From contig NZ_CP092363.2 of the NCBI RefSeq assembly GCF_022370635.2, positions 1 to 64,000 of the forward strand: 64,000 nucleotides of DNA, written 5' to 3'. A program made the position numbers and the translations under genes. Within the stretch, counting starts at the first letter, position 1. The number at the start of each line of letters is the position of its first letter. Positions 1 to 8,854 of the stretch are shown piece by piece. The notes under the pieces are model-generated. The model saw only the letters and a program-made list of their open reading frames with translations, had not been told where the DNA came from and did not search any database. Source of the stretch: Mycolicibacterium crocinum. Lineage in GTDB: Bacteria; Actinomycetota; Actinomycetes; Mycobacteriales; Mycobacteriaceae.

Positions 1-2070
1 ATGACCGCCGCAGTACTGCCCGCGCGTCCGCTGCGCGACGTCGCCGCCGAGCGTCTGGGCTATGAGCTGGCCCTGCACCCTCGACTGCGTCGCGTCCTGA
101 TCTTCGTCCTGGCCACGCACACCCTGGCGCTGTGGGCGCTGATCACCGCCCCCCGGGCCACCGCGGCGACCATGGCCGCCGCGCTGAACTGGACCGGCAT
201 CACCGACACCTACGCCGTGCCGATCGGCGCGTACTTCCTGTCCACCGTCGACACCATGGAAGCGCTCACCGAAGGTGGGCCCGACGTCAGCGTGGTCGAC
301 CCCGGCTCATGGGTGAAGTGGGGCACTCACGCGCTGACCACCGGCCTCACCCACGAAACCGTCGCCAGCTGGGTGCAGGCCCAAGCGTCCTGCTACATCT
401 TCCTCATGGCCGCGGTGCTGTGGCTGCTGAAATTCGCCATGTCGAGCACCTGGATGACCTGGCTGGCCACCTGGTTCAAACCCATCCTGGAAGCGCTGCG
501 GCAGCTGCTCGTCGAGCTGCACGTCTTCCCGATCTGCCTGGCCCTGGGCATCGGAGTCGGCGCCTTCCACATCCTCTGGCACGGGCGCCGCGGCCACGGA
601 GCAGCCATCATCCTGTCCGCCTTCGCCATCGGCATGCTCGGCCTGTGGCTCACCCGCGACCCCCTGGGCGAACTCACCGGCAATGACGGACTGATCAACC
701 AAGCCCGCACCCTGGGATTCAGCGTCGCCCAAGCGGCCACCAACAACGGACCCATCGCCGGCGGCGGTGCCACCGGCCAGCTCAATCACCTCACCAGCGT
801 GCTGGCCGACGCCTTACTGCGCGCGCCGCTGCAGATCTGGAACTTCGGCACCACGGTCGACTCGATCGGCAGCTGTGGCAACGCATGGTCGAGCGCCATC
901 ATGAGCGGAGTACGAGACGCCCCCGCCCACGCCATGTCCTCGTGCGGCGCGCCCCAGGCGCTGCACTACGCCCAGAGCATCGACGGCAGTGTCTTCGCTC
1001 TCGGGCTCGGATTCTGCTTTCTGGGACTGGTTTTCGCGGTTTTCGTCACCTACGTGACCTACAGCTACATCATGGTGTGCGGTGCCGCACTGCTCAACGC
1101 AGTCATGGCCATCTTCGCCGTGGGCCCGGCCATGATCCACGGAGCTCCGCGCCGCGGTGCCCGTCGCCGCCTCGAACAGTTCTTCCGGCACGCCTTCCTG
1201 GTGTTCGTCTACGTGCTCTACACCTGCGTGGCCGCCCTGCTCATCCTCAAAACCGTTGCCCCCGGCGGGCTGGCCTCCCAGGTCGGCATGACCAGCCCCG
1301 TCGCCATGCTCGTCTTGGTGGCGCTGTGGTCGGCGGTGGCCACCGGCGTCTTCTGGTGGTTGAAAAAAGAGATCCTGCATGACCACACCCGCCAGGACCT
1401 CGTTCACACCGTCCGGCAAGTCATCCACCTCGGCAAGAGCGGATACCAACGCGGACAAGACAAACTCACCCACGGGCGCGATCTGGCGGACAAAGCGCGC
1501 GAACGGTTTTCGCGCTCACCGGGCACCGACGACGACTCCGCATCGGGCACAACATTCACCCAACCTCCAGTGCCGGGCCGTCCGCCGGCGGGGAGAACAC
1601 GGGTGGGCGGCGCCGGACGCAGACCAGGAGGACCCACCGCGCCTCCCACCACAGCCATGGGTCAGCGCTCAACCGCCTCGGCGTCGGCCACACGCGCCGG
1701 TGCCGGCACGGCACCGAGCGCGTCCGGAGCTGCCGGCGCCGCAGAAGCCGGCGCGGCCGTGCTGGCCCCCGAAGTCGCCATCCCCGCTGCGATCGCCGTC
1801 GGCGCAGCCTCCAAGGTCAGAGGTGGCGGTGGCCACCGACAGTCGTCGACCCCCGCACACTCACCCAGCGCCAACAGAGGCCGGGAACGGGCCGCTGCAC
1901 CCGCACCTGCACCGGCAGTTCCGTCCGCTCGTCAGTCCGGACTGCCGTCGTCGGCCAAGCCCACCTCCGGGCCCGCGACCGGTGATCCGGCCGGGTCGCC
2001 GGCCCGCCCGACGCGGCCGATGCCCCCGCAGGAGGCCCCGCAGCCCGTACCGGGGCGCAACCGATCATGA
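1..2070 (+). CDS. Polytopic membrane protein, probable conjugative type IV secretion component (VirB6/TrbL-like)
   Basis: The 689-residue product has a hydrophobic N-terminal half with about eight predicted membrane segments, for example near residues 33-50, 130-150, 175-195, 200-220, 335-380, 395-420 and 430-450. A long Ala/Pro/Arg-rich, probably disordered cytoplasmic tail follows from about residue 500. This layout is typical of polytopic inner-membrane proteins of actinobacterial conjugation systems. The specific VirB6/TrbL assignment is inference from architecture and plasmid setting, because no diagnostic motif is visible. An ATG lies exactly at base 1, so the real start could be further upstream. 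The stop codon overlaps the next start by 4 bases, so it is the first visible gene of a small operon. Confidence 0.6.
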   Translation: MTAAVLPARPLRDVAAERLGYELALHPRLRRVLIFVLATHTLALWALITAPRATAATMAAALNWTGITDTYAVPIGAYFLSTVDTMEALTEGGPDVSVVDPGSWVKWGTHALTTGLTHETVASWVQAQASCYIFLMAAVLWLLKFAMSSTWMTWLATWFKPILEALRQLLVELHVFPICLALGIGVGAFHILWHGRRGHGAAIILSAFAIGMLGLWLTRDPLGELTGNDGLINQARTLGFSVAQAATNNGPIAGGGATGQLNHLTSVLADALLRAPLQIWNFGTTVDSIGSCGNAWSSAIMSGVRDAPAHAMSSCGAPQALHYAQSIDGSVFALGLGFCFLGLVFAVFVTYVTYSYIMVCGAALLNAVMAIFAVGPAMIHGAPRRGARRRLEQFFRHAFLVFVYVLYTCVAALLILKTVAPGGLASQVGMTSPVAMLVLVALWSAVATGVFWWLKKEILHDHTRQDLVHTVRQVIHLGKSGYQRGQDKLTHGRDLADKARERFSRSPGTDDDSASGTTFTQPPVPGRPPAGRTRVGGAGRRPGGPTAPPTTAMGQRSTASASATRAGAGTAPSASGAAGAAEAGAAVLAPEVAIPAAIAVGAASKVRGGGGHRQSSTPAHSPSANRGRERAAAPAPAPAVPSARQSGLPSSAKPTSGPATGDPAGSPARPTRPMPPQEAPQPVPGRNRS

Positions 2071-2330
2071 CCGTTCACGCCGCAGCCCTGTCCACCAGCA
2101 CGGTCCTCGCTTCCGCGCGAAGCGACCTCCACAGCGCCGTTCAAGCCGACGACCAGCACCGCCGCCACCAGTACGCCCTGTCGGCACGCGACAACGCTGC
2201 AGCGGTACTCCTGGAGCCCACGAGCACGCCGCTCGAGCTGGACTACGCCAGGTGGTACTTCGACGACGCTGACGCCTTGCTCACTGAACAAGCGGTGATG
2301 CAGTCGGATTCATCTGGGGAGCCGTCATGA
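2067..2330 (+). CDS. Small hypothetical protein
   Basis: This 87-residue protein starts at an ATG overlapping the stop of the preceding membrane gene (ATGA), and its own stop overlaps the next start in the same way. The tight coupling is the main evidence that it is real. It is predicted to be mostly helical with no signal peptide or membrane segment, and it has an acidic tail. The family is not recognised. Its place behind a conjugation-type membrane protein suggests an accessory role in transfer, which is inference only. Confidence 0.6.
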   Translation: MTVHAAALSTSTVLASARSDLHSAVQADDQHRRHQYALSARDNAAAVLLEPTSTPLELDYARWYFDDADALLTEQAVMQSDSSGEPS

Positions 2331-2614
2331 GCGATTCACCCGCCCCGCCTGTCGCGGTAATCGGACAGCACGTGTGTGGTGCGCAGAGCTGCGACACCGC
2401 CATCCCCGCCGAGAGTTTCCTGTGCGAGGACCACACCAAACTGTTGCCGGCACCGCTTCGCTGCGCGGTCCGTGACTCCTACACCCCTGGCCAGCTTCCC
2501 AGCGCGAACCCGTATCTCCGTGCAGCTGTCGATGCCGTGACGCATAAAGAGAAGCGCGCCGCGCCACGGGCCGGCCTTCGGAAGGCTGTCCAGCTCACCC
2601 TGTTCGAGATGTAA
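2327..2614 (+). CDS. Small Cys-containing protein, possible zinc-binding
   Basis: The 95-residue product starts in a 4-base overlap with the previous gene. Residues 16-38 hold three cysteines and a histidine (CGAQSC followed about 15 residues later by CEDH), which could bind a metal ion. The C-terminus is basic and then hydrophobic. The family is not recognised. It ends 8 bases before the stop of a convergent gene, so the two transcription units collide here. Coupled translation and the conserved-looking Cys cluster support it as a true gene. Confidence 0.6.
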   Translation: MSDSPAPPVAVIGQHVCGAQSCDTAIPAESFLCEDHTKLLPAPLRCAVRDSYTPGQLPSANPYLRAAVDAVTHKEKRAAPRAGLRKAVQLTLFEM

Positions 2615-2622
2615 GACCCGTT

Positions 2623-3648
2623 CTAACGCTGGCTCCTGAGAACGTGGACACGATCCTTGGGCACCAGCGGCGCGTCACGCGGCCCCCGCTCATGCTCGAC
2701 GACATACACCGGCTTGCGCTGTGACCAACCCGGACCGCACGCTTGCTGTCGCCAAAACGGTGCGACCGGCCACCGGTGCGTCCGCGTATCACTGCCCGAG
2801 CGCCTGCCGCGGTGCGCGTTCTCCCGGTTGGCCGAGCGAGGGCGCAGCTCCACCAGAGTTACCGGCGACGGCGGCCGCGGCCGGCGAGTGTCCGACGCTG
2901 CGTCCGGACCGCTATCGACGATGTCGGGCTCGTCAGGGCTGGCTTCATCCCGGGCGGACGGCGCGGAGTCGATCACGCGCAGAGTCGACACGTTGGTCTG
3001 GCTCATCAGGAGCCACGCTGCCCCCACGATGCTGACGAACGGTTGAGCGGCCGGGTCGCCGGTAGCTTCGTGCGTGCGCGGCTGCGCGGGATTCAGCAGG
3101 ATCGAGTGCGCCGGATACACCGGTGACCACATCTCGAACGGGGTGTCCACGTCGGGATCGCGCGCTAACCGGCTGGCAGGAACGAGCTGCAGCAACCCGT
3201 CTGAGCGCGTCCGCCAGAAAGTCGCGTCCCACGTCACCACATGCCCACCACCGCTTTCGGAGCCTGGACCGTAGGGAACCTCCCCCACCGGGCGAGCCCA
3301 ACACAGCAGCCCGGTGGGAGCCGGGATCGCGGCCGCCGGCGTCCACTCCGGTAGGCCGGTCGCAGCATCCTGGACCACGCCCACCATGTCGCGCGAGACC
3401 CAGTACATCGACGCGTCCCGCAATGCTGCAGTGTCATCGGCCATTTCCGACACTGCCGCACTGACTCGATCGATCGCCTCGCGTACCCGTCGCGCCGAGC
3501 CCGAGGGCGCATTCGCGGTTGCGAGTTGGTCGCGGGCGTCCTGCATCTGTGCGACACGGGCGGCCACGGTGTGATCCATCGCCTCACACCACTGACGTCT
3601 GACGGTCGGCACACTGGTTGCCGCCCAGGGCGTTTTGCTGCGCGCCAT
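2623..3648 (-). CDS. Hypothetical protein with basic Trp/His-rich C-terminal domain
   Basis: The 341-residue protein has a helical N-terminal part (residues 25-90), a middle region that looks globular, and a basic C-terminal tail with a Trp/Arg/Gly-rich stretch ending in a DAPLVPKDRVHVLRS-type motif. Very similar tails occur in uncharacterised proteins of actinobacterial phages and plasmids (recollection of the family pattern, no named function). No membrane segment or signal peptide is seen. It lies downstream of eccA on the same strand with a 54-base gap, so it may be read at the end of the ESX unit. Function unknown. Confidence 0.65.
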   Translation of the reverse strand: MARSKTPWAATSVPTVRRQWCEAMDHTVAARVAQMQDARDQLATANAPSGSARRVREAIDRVSAAVSEMADDTAALRDASMYWVSRDMVGVVQDAATGLPEWTPAAAIPAPTGLLCWARPVGEVPYGPGSESGGGHVVTWDATFWRTRSDGLLQLVPASRLARDPDVDTPFEMWSPVYPAHSILLNPAQPRTHEATGDPAAQPFVSIVGAAWLLMSQTNVSTLRVIDSAPSARDEASPDEPDIVDSGPDAASDTRRPRPPSPVTLVELRPRSANRENAHRGRRSGSDTRTHRWPVAPFWRQQACGPGWSQRKPVYVVEHERGPRDAPLVPKDRVHVLRSQR

Positions 3649-3702
3649 CAGCGGAGCTGATCAGCCACTACTGACACGCCTCGCTGACACGCGCCGCCGG
3701 TG

Positions 3703-5541
3703 TCATGGTGTCGTCCGGTCGGATTCGGCATCCGATACTGCCGCCGCCACACCCGCTGCGACGTCTTCGGAGATGAGCTGCTGGAAGGGCAGCAGCTGCT
3801 CCTCGGTCAACAGGTCGTCCTGGGCCAGGAGGGCGTCCAGGTCCTCGTTGTCGACGCGGTTGTTGCGGTGATCGCGGGCCTTTTCAATGATGTTGCGCAC
3901 GAACCCGGCATTGCCGAGCCAGTCCGTTCCGCGGATCACATCACCGTCGGGAGACTTGTTCTCCTGCACGTAATACCGCTCGAACACGGGTCGTAGCGTC
4001 GCCTCGACATCCCCGGCTAGGACATCCAGGTACTTGGCGGCCATCAGCTCAGTCAGCTGCCACAGTTCATCGGGGGTGTAGGACTCGAACCGGATTACGG
4101 TCGGAAACCGCCGCCGCAGACCCTGATTCGCGGTCAGCATCCGGTCCATCGCGTTCGGATATCCCGCACCGAACACCACCAGCTCGGCGCGGTCGTTTTC
4201 CAGGTACGGCAGCAGCGTCTCCAAAATCGCCGTGCCGTAGGCATCTCCGCCGGAATAACCGGTCTCATAAAGGTTGTGCATCTCATCGATGAACAGTGCC
4301 CCGCCCATCGCACCTTCCACAGTGGCTTCGGTGTTCTTCTCGGCATCACCCATATGCCGGCCCAGCAGCTTGGAGCGTCGCGTCTCCACGACGGTGGGCC
4401 TGCGCAGCACCCCGAGCCCACACAGCTGCTTGGTTAGCGAACGCGCGACCGTCGTTTTCCCGGTTCCCGGCGGCCCCAGCAGGAGGGTGTGCCGCGAGCT
4501 GACCGGCACCGGCAGACCAGCTTTGGTGCGCAGCTGATTGACCTTGGTCGTGGAGCGGATCCGCTTCACTTCCCCTTTAGCGGCCTCCATGCCCAGCATG
4601 GCCTTCAGCTCCGCGTCGCCCTCAGCGAGCAGCTTGCTAGCTTGCGCTGAGTGCTTGGCCGCCTCAGCGGCTTCCTTCGAGGGCGCGCTGTCGGGGTCCC
4701 ACGGGTTGGTGCGTGATTGGATGGCCTCGGGGCTGGTGAGTGTCAGCCGGATGGTCTGGTCGTCGAGTGCTTCACGGGCCGGCGAGAACTGAGCGTCGCG
4801 CGAATAGGCGCGGCGCAGAAGCTGATTGGCGTCATCAGCCTTGTCGAGGTGGCGTAGGCACATCGCCTGGGTGTACAGCGCGATCGTCGTGGCAGCGGGA
4901 AGCAGATCACTGTCGACGGCTTTCTGCGCACGGCGGAACGCGTCTTCAAAGACCCCAAGGGATGCCAGTGCAGTCGCGGCCATCGTTGAGGCCGCCGCGC
5001 CGAAGATCGGCATACGCCACACCCGGTCTGCGGAGAAGGCGGCGAGGACATCGGGCCAGCGTTTGGTCTGGAAGTGCAGCAGGCCCCGCGCATAGAGGTG
5101 GGAGTCGGCGTCGAACGGATCTGTGGGGTTGGCTTCCGACAGCAGAGCATGGGCCTGGGGGTAGCGCTTCTCCCGGATCAGCGCGACGGTCAGGGCGGTG
5201 CGTAGCGCATCGCGGGAGGTGATCTCCAGCTTGAGGAACACGCCATCGGAGACCATCGGGCGAAAAGCGGTGCCGCGCAGGCTAAGCCGGTGAATTTCCC
5301 AACCGTAGGATTCGCGGGCATCCCAGGCGGCCTGGACGACCTCCACGCTGTCATCGCCGGCGACGATGCGGGCCAGCCACGCGTCACAGATGCCCGGATC
5401 GAGTTGGGTGGCCTTCCTAAACTGCTCGGTGGCCACCGCCGGGTTGTGGCCGGCCATCACACTATCGACGCTGATACCCGAGGCGAGCAAGCCCCGGGTC
5501 ATCGCTGCGCGGGCTGGGTCGCTGGCTTGCGTGGTGGTCAT
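3703..5541 (-). CDS. eccA: ESX type VII secretion AAA+ ATPase EccA
   Basis: This cytosolic ATPase of the CbxX/CfqX AAA+ family is thought to work with EspG to release PE-PPE and Esx cargo for secretion. The 612-residue length matches the family. The N-terminal half (about 1-280) is a TPR-like helical domain. The C-terminal AAA+ domain carries a Walker A motif (GPPGTGKTT, near residue 360) and a Walker B motif (ALFIDEMHNLY, near residue 415), followed by an arginine-rich sensor region. It is the last gene of the ESX core on the minus strand, 47 bases after eccE, as in ESX-2 and ESX-5 loci. Confidence 0.95.
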   Translation of the reverse strand: MTTTQASDPARAAMTRGLLASGISVDSVMAGHNPAVATEQFRKATQLDPGICDAWLARIVAGDDSVEVVQAAWDARESYGWEIHRLSLRGTAFRPMVSDGVFLKLEITSRDALRTALTVALIREKRYPQAHALLSEANPTDPFDADSHLYARGLLHFQTKRWPDVLAAFSADRVWRMPIFGAAASTMAATALASLGVFEDAFRRAQKAVDSDLLPAATTIALYTQAMCLRHLDKADDANQLLRRAYSRDAQFSPAREALDDQTIRLTLTSPEAIQSRTNPWDPDSAPSKEAAEAAKHSAQASKLLAEGDAELKAMLGMEAAKGEVKRIRSTTKVNQLRTKAGLPVPVSSRHTLLLGPPGTGKTTVARSLTKQLCGLGVLRRPTVVETRRSKLLGRHMGDAEKNTEATVEGAMGGALFIDEMHNLYETGYSGGDAYGTAILETLLPYLENDRAELVVFGAGYPNAMDRMLTANQGLRRRFPTVIRFESYTPDELWQLTELMAAKYLDVLAGDVEATLRPVFERYYVQENKSPDGDVIRGTDWLGNAGFVRNIIEKARDHRNNRVDNEDLDALLAQDDLLTEEQLLPFQQLISEDVAAGVAAAVSDAESDRTTP

Positions 5542-5588
5542 CGCCGTGAGGTCCCTCTCGAAGTCGTTGGTGGTGTCAGCTCGCCCGA

Positions 5589-7184
5589 TCAGGCCACGCG
5601 CCGGATCGCGGCGGCGATGTCGTTGCGTTCGGATTGCACGTCAATGTGGAGCCGGTAGCGGAACTCGGCGGTGCGGATGACCGCGGTGCTGTTGGAGTCC
5701 TGCTCCAGGTGCACATCGGCCACACTGGCCGTCCCAGGGTTGACGGCGCGCACGGTGACCGCGGCGGTGGGATGGTTGCCGGTGGTACCGATGTGGTCAT
5801 AGACGACCATCATGGCGCGCCCGTTGTCGGGCAGCTCGTCAGGCACCTCGCGGACCACCCGCAGGCCGGGGGCGATCGCAGCTCGCCAATGTTCCGGGCG
5901 ACTCGACACGACCGCCACGCGGTAGCCGGTAGCCGCCGCGCGGCGGGCGATCTGGAACAGCAGCGCCAGCTCCCCGGCCACCGTCACCGAGGCACGCCGG
6001 CCGGGGCGCGCGTCCCCGAGGGGAACCAGCATCGGATGGTGTTTGGCGGTGGTGCCGATCAGGATGCCGGTAGCGCCGATCGGTGCGCGCAGCTTCTCCC
6101 CGGCACTCAACGCCCGGTGCGGGAGCTGCAACTCCGGTACCGCCGGTTCCAGCAGGGTGGCGTGCAGTGCTTGTTCCTGCTGCCCCGACAGCGGGTTGAG
6201 CCCTCGCAGCGGGGGCTCTTTGAGCACGCCCGCCGTGCAGTAGCGCACCAACATGCCCACCGACACTGTTCCGCCGGCCTGGGGACGCAACTGAATGCTG
6301 GTCAGGGCGGCGTCGGTATCGGGCGCCCACAACCGGTCCAGGGTCGCGGTGGTGATGTCCAGCGGGGACACCCAGTAGTTCGTCGCCGCGCCAGCGGGAT
6401 GCACGAGCCCCGACCACTGCGCGTGGGCGCCGCGGGCCAGCGGGCCGGCGATCGCCGTGTCCAGCTCGGCCAGCTCGGCCGCATCCACCAGCCGCGACGG
6501 GCACCCGTGCGCGCCCAATTCAACGGCCAACCGCCGCGCACACGCCGCCAGCGTCGCCGCCACCGAGTCGCGGGCCGCGAGGGCTCCGGCGTTGTCGCGG
6601 CTACGCATCCGCAGCACACACCAGGTGCTGCGCTCCCCGACCGCGCCGTAGTCGGCGATGACGCCTGAGTAGGTAGCCGCGTAGTGATGGTGGTCCTCGC
6701 CTGCTCGGCGCCGTCCGACGCTGTGAATGTCGATTCCGGCCAGCTTCACGTCGAACTGCTGCACTGCGCGTGCCACCACCTCGACGGGAAGCAGAACCCC
6801 GGAATGCACGCGATGCTGATCGAGCACCGAGGGACTGTGCGAGGGGCCGTCCACGGCGACCACCGCCAGCGCTTCGAAGTCATCGCCGCGGATCGCCAGT
6901 TCATCGGTGGTCCAGCGCGGCCGGTGCGAGGACACCGGCGCATCGACGGTCGGATCCGCGTGCCGGCGGAACAGCCGCCCCCACACCAGGGCCGCCAGGG
7001 TTTCCTGACGCCACGTGATCAGCAAGGCCGCGTCGAGCAGCACCGCGACGGCGATCGGCACGGCGAGCGCGACCGGCCCGTGCCAGAGGTGGGTACCGGC
7101 CACCAGCAACGCCACCGTCAGCAGGAAAGCGAGGTTGACCCGCCACCAGGTGGGCCGCAGTCCGATTGGGAAGGTCGATTTCAC
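5589..7184 (-). CDS. eccE: ESX type VII secretion membrane component EccE
   Basis: EccE is a peripheral subunit of the inner-membrane ESX channel (EccB-EccC-EccD-EccE). The 531-residue product has two adjacent N-terminal membrane helices (about residues 15-55) followed by a large soluble domain, as expected. I place the start at a GTG at 7184 because it overlaps the mycP stop by 4 bases (GTGA) and has an AGGGGG ribosome site just upstream. A longer reading frame from 7277 exists but would run deep into mycP. Residues just after the helices contain the conserved-looking RQETLAALVWGRL region linking membrane and cytosol. Confidence 0.92.
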   Translation of the reverse strand: MKSTFPIGLRPTWWRVNLAFLLTVALLVAGTHLWHGPVALAVPIAVAVLLDAALLITWRQETLAALVWGRLFRRHADPTVDAPVSSHRPRWTTDELAIRGDDFEALAVVAVDGPSHSPSVLDQHRVHSGVLLPVEVVARAVQQFDVKLAGIDIHSVGRRRAGEDHHHYAATYSGVIADYGAVGERSTWCVLRMRSRDNAGALAARDSVAATLAACARRLAVELGAHGCPSRLVDAAELAELDTAIAGPLARGAHAQWSGLVHPAGAATNYWVSPLDITTATLDRLWAPDTDAALTSIQLRPQAGGTVSVGMLVRYCTAGVLKEPPLRGLNPLSGQQEQALHATLLEPAVPELQLPHRALSAGEKLRAPIGATGILIGTTAKHHPMLVPLGDARPGRRASVTVAGELALLFQIARRAAATGYRVAVVSSRPEHWRAAIAPGLRVVREVPDELPDNGRAMMVVYDHIGTTGNHPTAAVTVRAVNPGTASVADVHLEQDSNSTAVIRTAEFRYRLHIDVQSERNDIAAAIRRVA

Positions 7185-8854
7185 GCTGTCCCCCTGTTGT
7201 TGCGAACGATGGCCGCCACACCCACCACGGCAGCCGCCAGCAGTGCCACGCCACCGATCGATGCCAGCGCAATCCACACCGGGGACATGTCCCGTCCCGG
7301 ATGCGGCGGAGGCAGCACCAGCGGATCAGCAATGCGCTCGGGTGGGCGCGGATCGCCATCAGGCAGGTCGTAGGTCAGCGCGGCGACCGGGTCGACGATC
7401 CCGAATCCCACCTGATTGTCGACCCCGCGAGCGGGCGGGCGGGCCGTACGGATGAGCCGGTTGATGATCTGATGCGACGTCAGTGTCGGATACTTCTGGC
7501 GCACCAGTGCGGCGACCCCGGAGACAATGGCAGCCGAAAACGACGTTCCCGCAGGGGAAACCAACTGCTTGTCCTGACCCTCCACCGCGTTCATCAGACC
7601 GTCGTCACGGGCCGACAGGCTCTCGACGTTGGTCCCCGGCGCGGCGATCGACACCCACGGGCCCGCCATGCTGAGGTCGGTCAGCGGGTTACCGTCGGCG
7701 TCGACAGCGCCCACGGTCAGCACGTAGTCGGAAAACCAGGCCGGGGTGACGACAGTGGTCACACCCGCCCAGTCGCGAGGATCGTTGGGGCTCAACGGGT
7801 TATAGATCGGATTCTGCTTGCAGTCCTTATTGCTGGTGTTGCCGGCGGCGGCCACGATCACCGCGTCTTTGTCGACGGCCGCATAGCGGATCGCCGCACC
7901 CAGTGCTTTCTGATCGATCACGTCGAGGGCGCTCATGCACGACACCTCAGAGATATTGATGACCTTGGCGCCCATGTTGGCGGCATGCACGATCGCCCGC
8001 GCCATCGACTCGATGTCCCCGGCCTTGCGGCGAGTGACGGGATCTTCGTTGCCGAACGAGTTCTCCGGGCTGAACGCCTGAGAGGACTGCCGGATCGAAA
8101 TGATCTGCGCGTCCGGTGCGATCCCGGTGTACGCGTCGGGCGGGGGGATCACCGGCGGGGGTGGCGGTGGTGGCGGCGGGTCATCAGCTGGCAGCGGGCC
8201 CGGGAAATCGACCGGCCACACGTGCAACGCGCCGCCGTCGCTGTGCCAGGCCGCCGGCGGAACGTCCGGTGGTGGCGGCGGGGGCGGCGGTGGGGCCTGA
8301 ATGATCACCGTCTGCGTGGGCGGGGGCGGTGGCGGCGGCGGCGGGGCTTCTGACGTCGGCACGGTGTCGGGCTGCCGGGTCTGCCGCTGCGGGGGAAGCA
8401 GCGTTTTCCCGTCCGCCGGCTGGGCAGAGATGATACTGGCGACGATGGTTCCGTGTGCGTCGCAGTCTTGGAGGCCGTCCCCGTTAGAGACATAATCGCC
8501 ACCCGGGATGAGGTTGGGCAGGCGGGGATGCGGGTTGACCCCGGTGTCGATGACCGCCACGGTGACCCCCGCGCCGCGGCCGAATTGCCAAGCCTCAGAA
8601 AGGTTCAGCATGTCCAGGTAGCGGGGCTGCACGCGGTAGTCGGTTCCCGGAAGTGTTCCCACGCGTGGGCAGTAGGCCCCCTGCTTCATCGGTTCGGGCG
8701 GCGTGGGCGGTCCGTCCGGCGGAACAGCCGCCGGATCGATGGTCGGTGGGGCCACCGCCGCCGCAGTAGGCGCGCTGGCCAGCGCCGGTGCCAGCGCCAT
8801 CAGAGCCGCGCCGAGCAAGCATGACGTGCTGCGCACCACGTTCGCGGTGTTCAC
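7181..8854 (-). CDS. mycP: Mycosin, ESX membrane-anchored subtilisin-like serine protease MycP
   Basis: Mycosins are periplasmic proteases that stabilise and regulate the ESX complex. The 557-residue product has an N-terminal signal sequence, a subtilase domain with catalytic Asp (VIDTG, about residue 101), His (DAHGT, about 133) and Ser (GTSFSAA, about 436), and a C-terminal membrane anchor (about 525-548) with a short basic tail. Between His and Ser there is an unusually proline-rich insertion (about residues 150-230) with several runs of eight or more prolines. The start is a GTG at 8854 overlapping the eccD stop (GTGA). The frame stays open further upstream, but that part is out-of-frame eccD. 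Confidence 0.95.
   Translation of the reverse strand: MNTANVVRSTSCLLGAALMALAPALASAPTAAAVAPPTIDPAAVPPDGPPTPPEPMKQGAYCPRVGTLPGTDYRVQPRYLDMLNLSEAWQFGRGAGVTVAVIDTGVNPHPRLPNLIPGGDYVSNGDGLQDCDAHGTIVASIISAQPADGKTLLPPQRQTRQPDTVPTSEAPPPPPPPPPTQTVIIQAPPPPPPPPPDVPPAAWHSDGGALHVWPVDFPGPLPADDPPPPPPPPPVIPPPDAYTGIAPDAQIISIRQSSQAFSPENSFGNEDPVTRRKAGDIESMARAIVHAANMGAKVINISEVSCMSALDVIDQKALGAAIRYAAVDKDAVIVAAAGNTSNKDCKQNPIYNPLSPNDPRDWAGVTTVVTPAWFSDYVLTVGAVDADGNPLTDLSMAGPWVSIAAPGTNVESLSARDDGLMNAVEGQDKQLVSPAGTSFSAAIVSGVAALVRQKYPTLTSHQIINRLIRTARPPARGVDNQVGFGIVDPVAALTYDLPDGDPRPPERIADPLVLPPPHPGRDMSPVWIALASIGGVALLAAAVVGVAAIVRNNRGTA

Noticed and set aside
5634..6668. Long plus-strand open frame opposite eccE
   Set aside because: It lies fully inside the well-supported eccE gene on the other strand. 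Its product is rich in Arg, Gly and His as expected from antisense reading of high-GC DNA.
8100..8350. Gly-rich plus-strand frames that look like PE_PGRS fragments
   Set aside because: They are the antisense reading of the polyproline loop of mycP.
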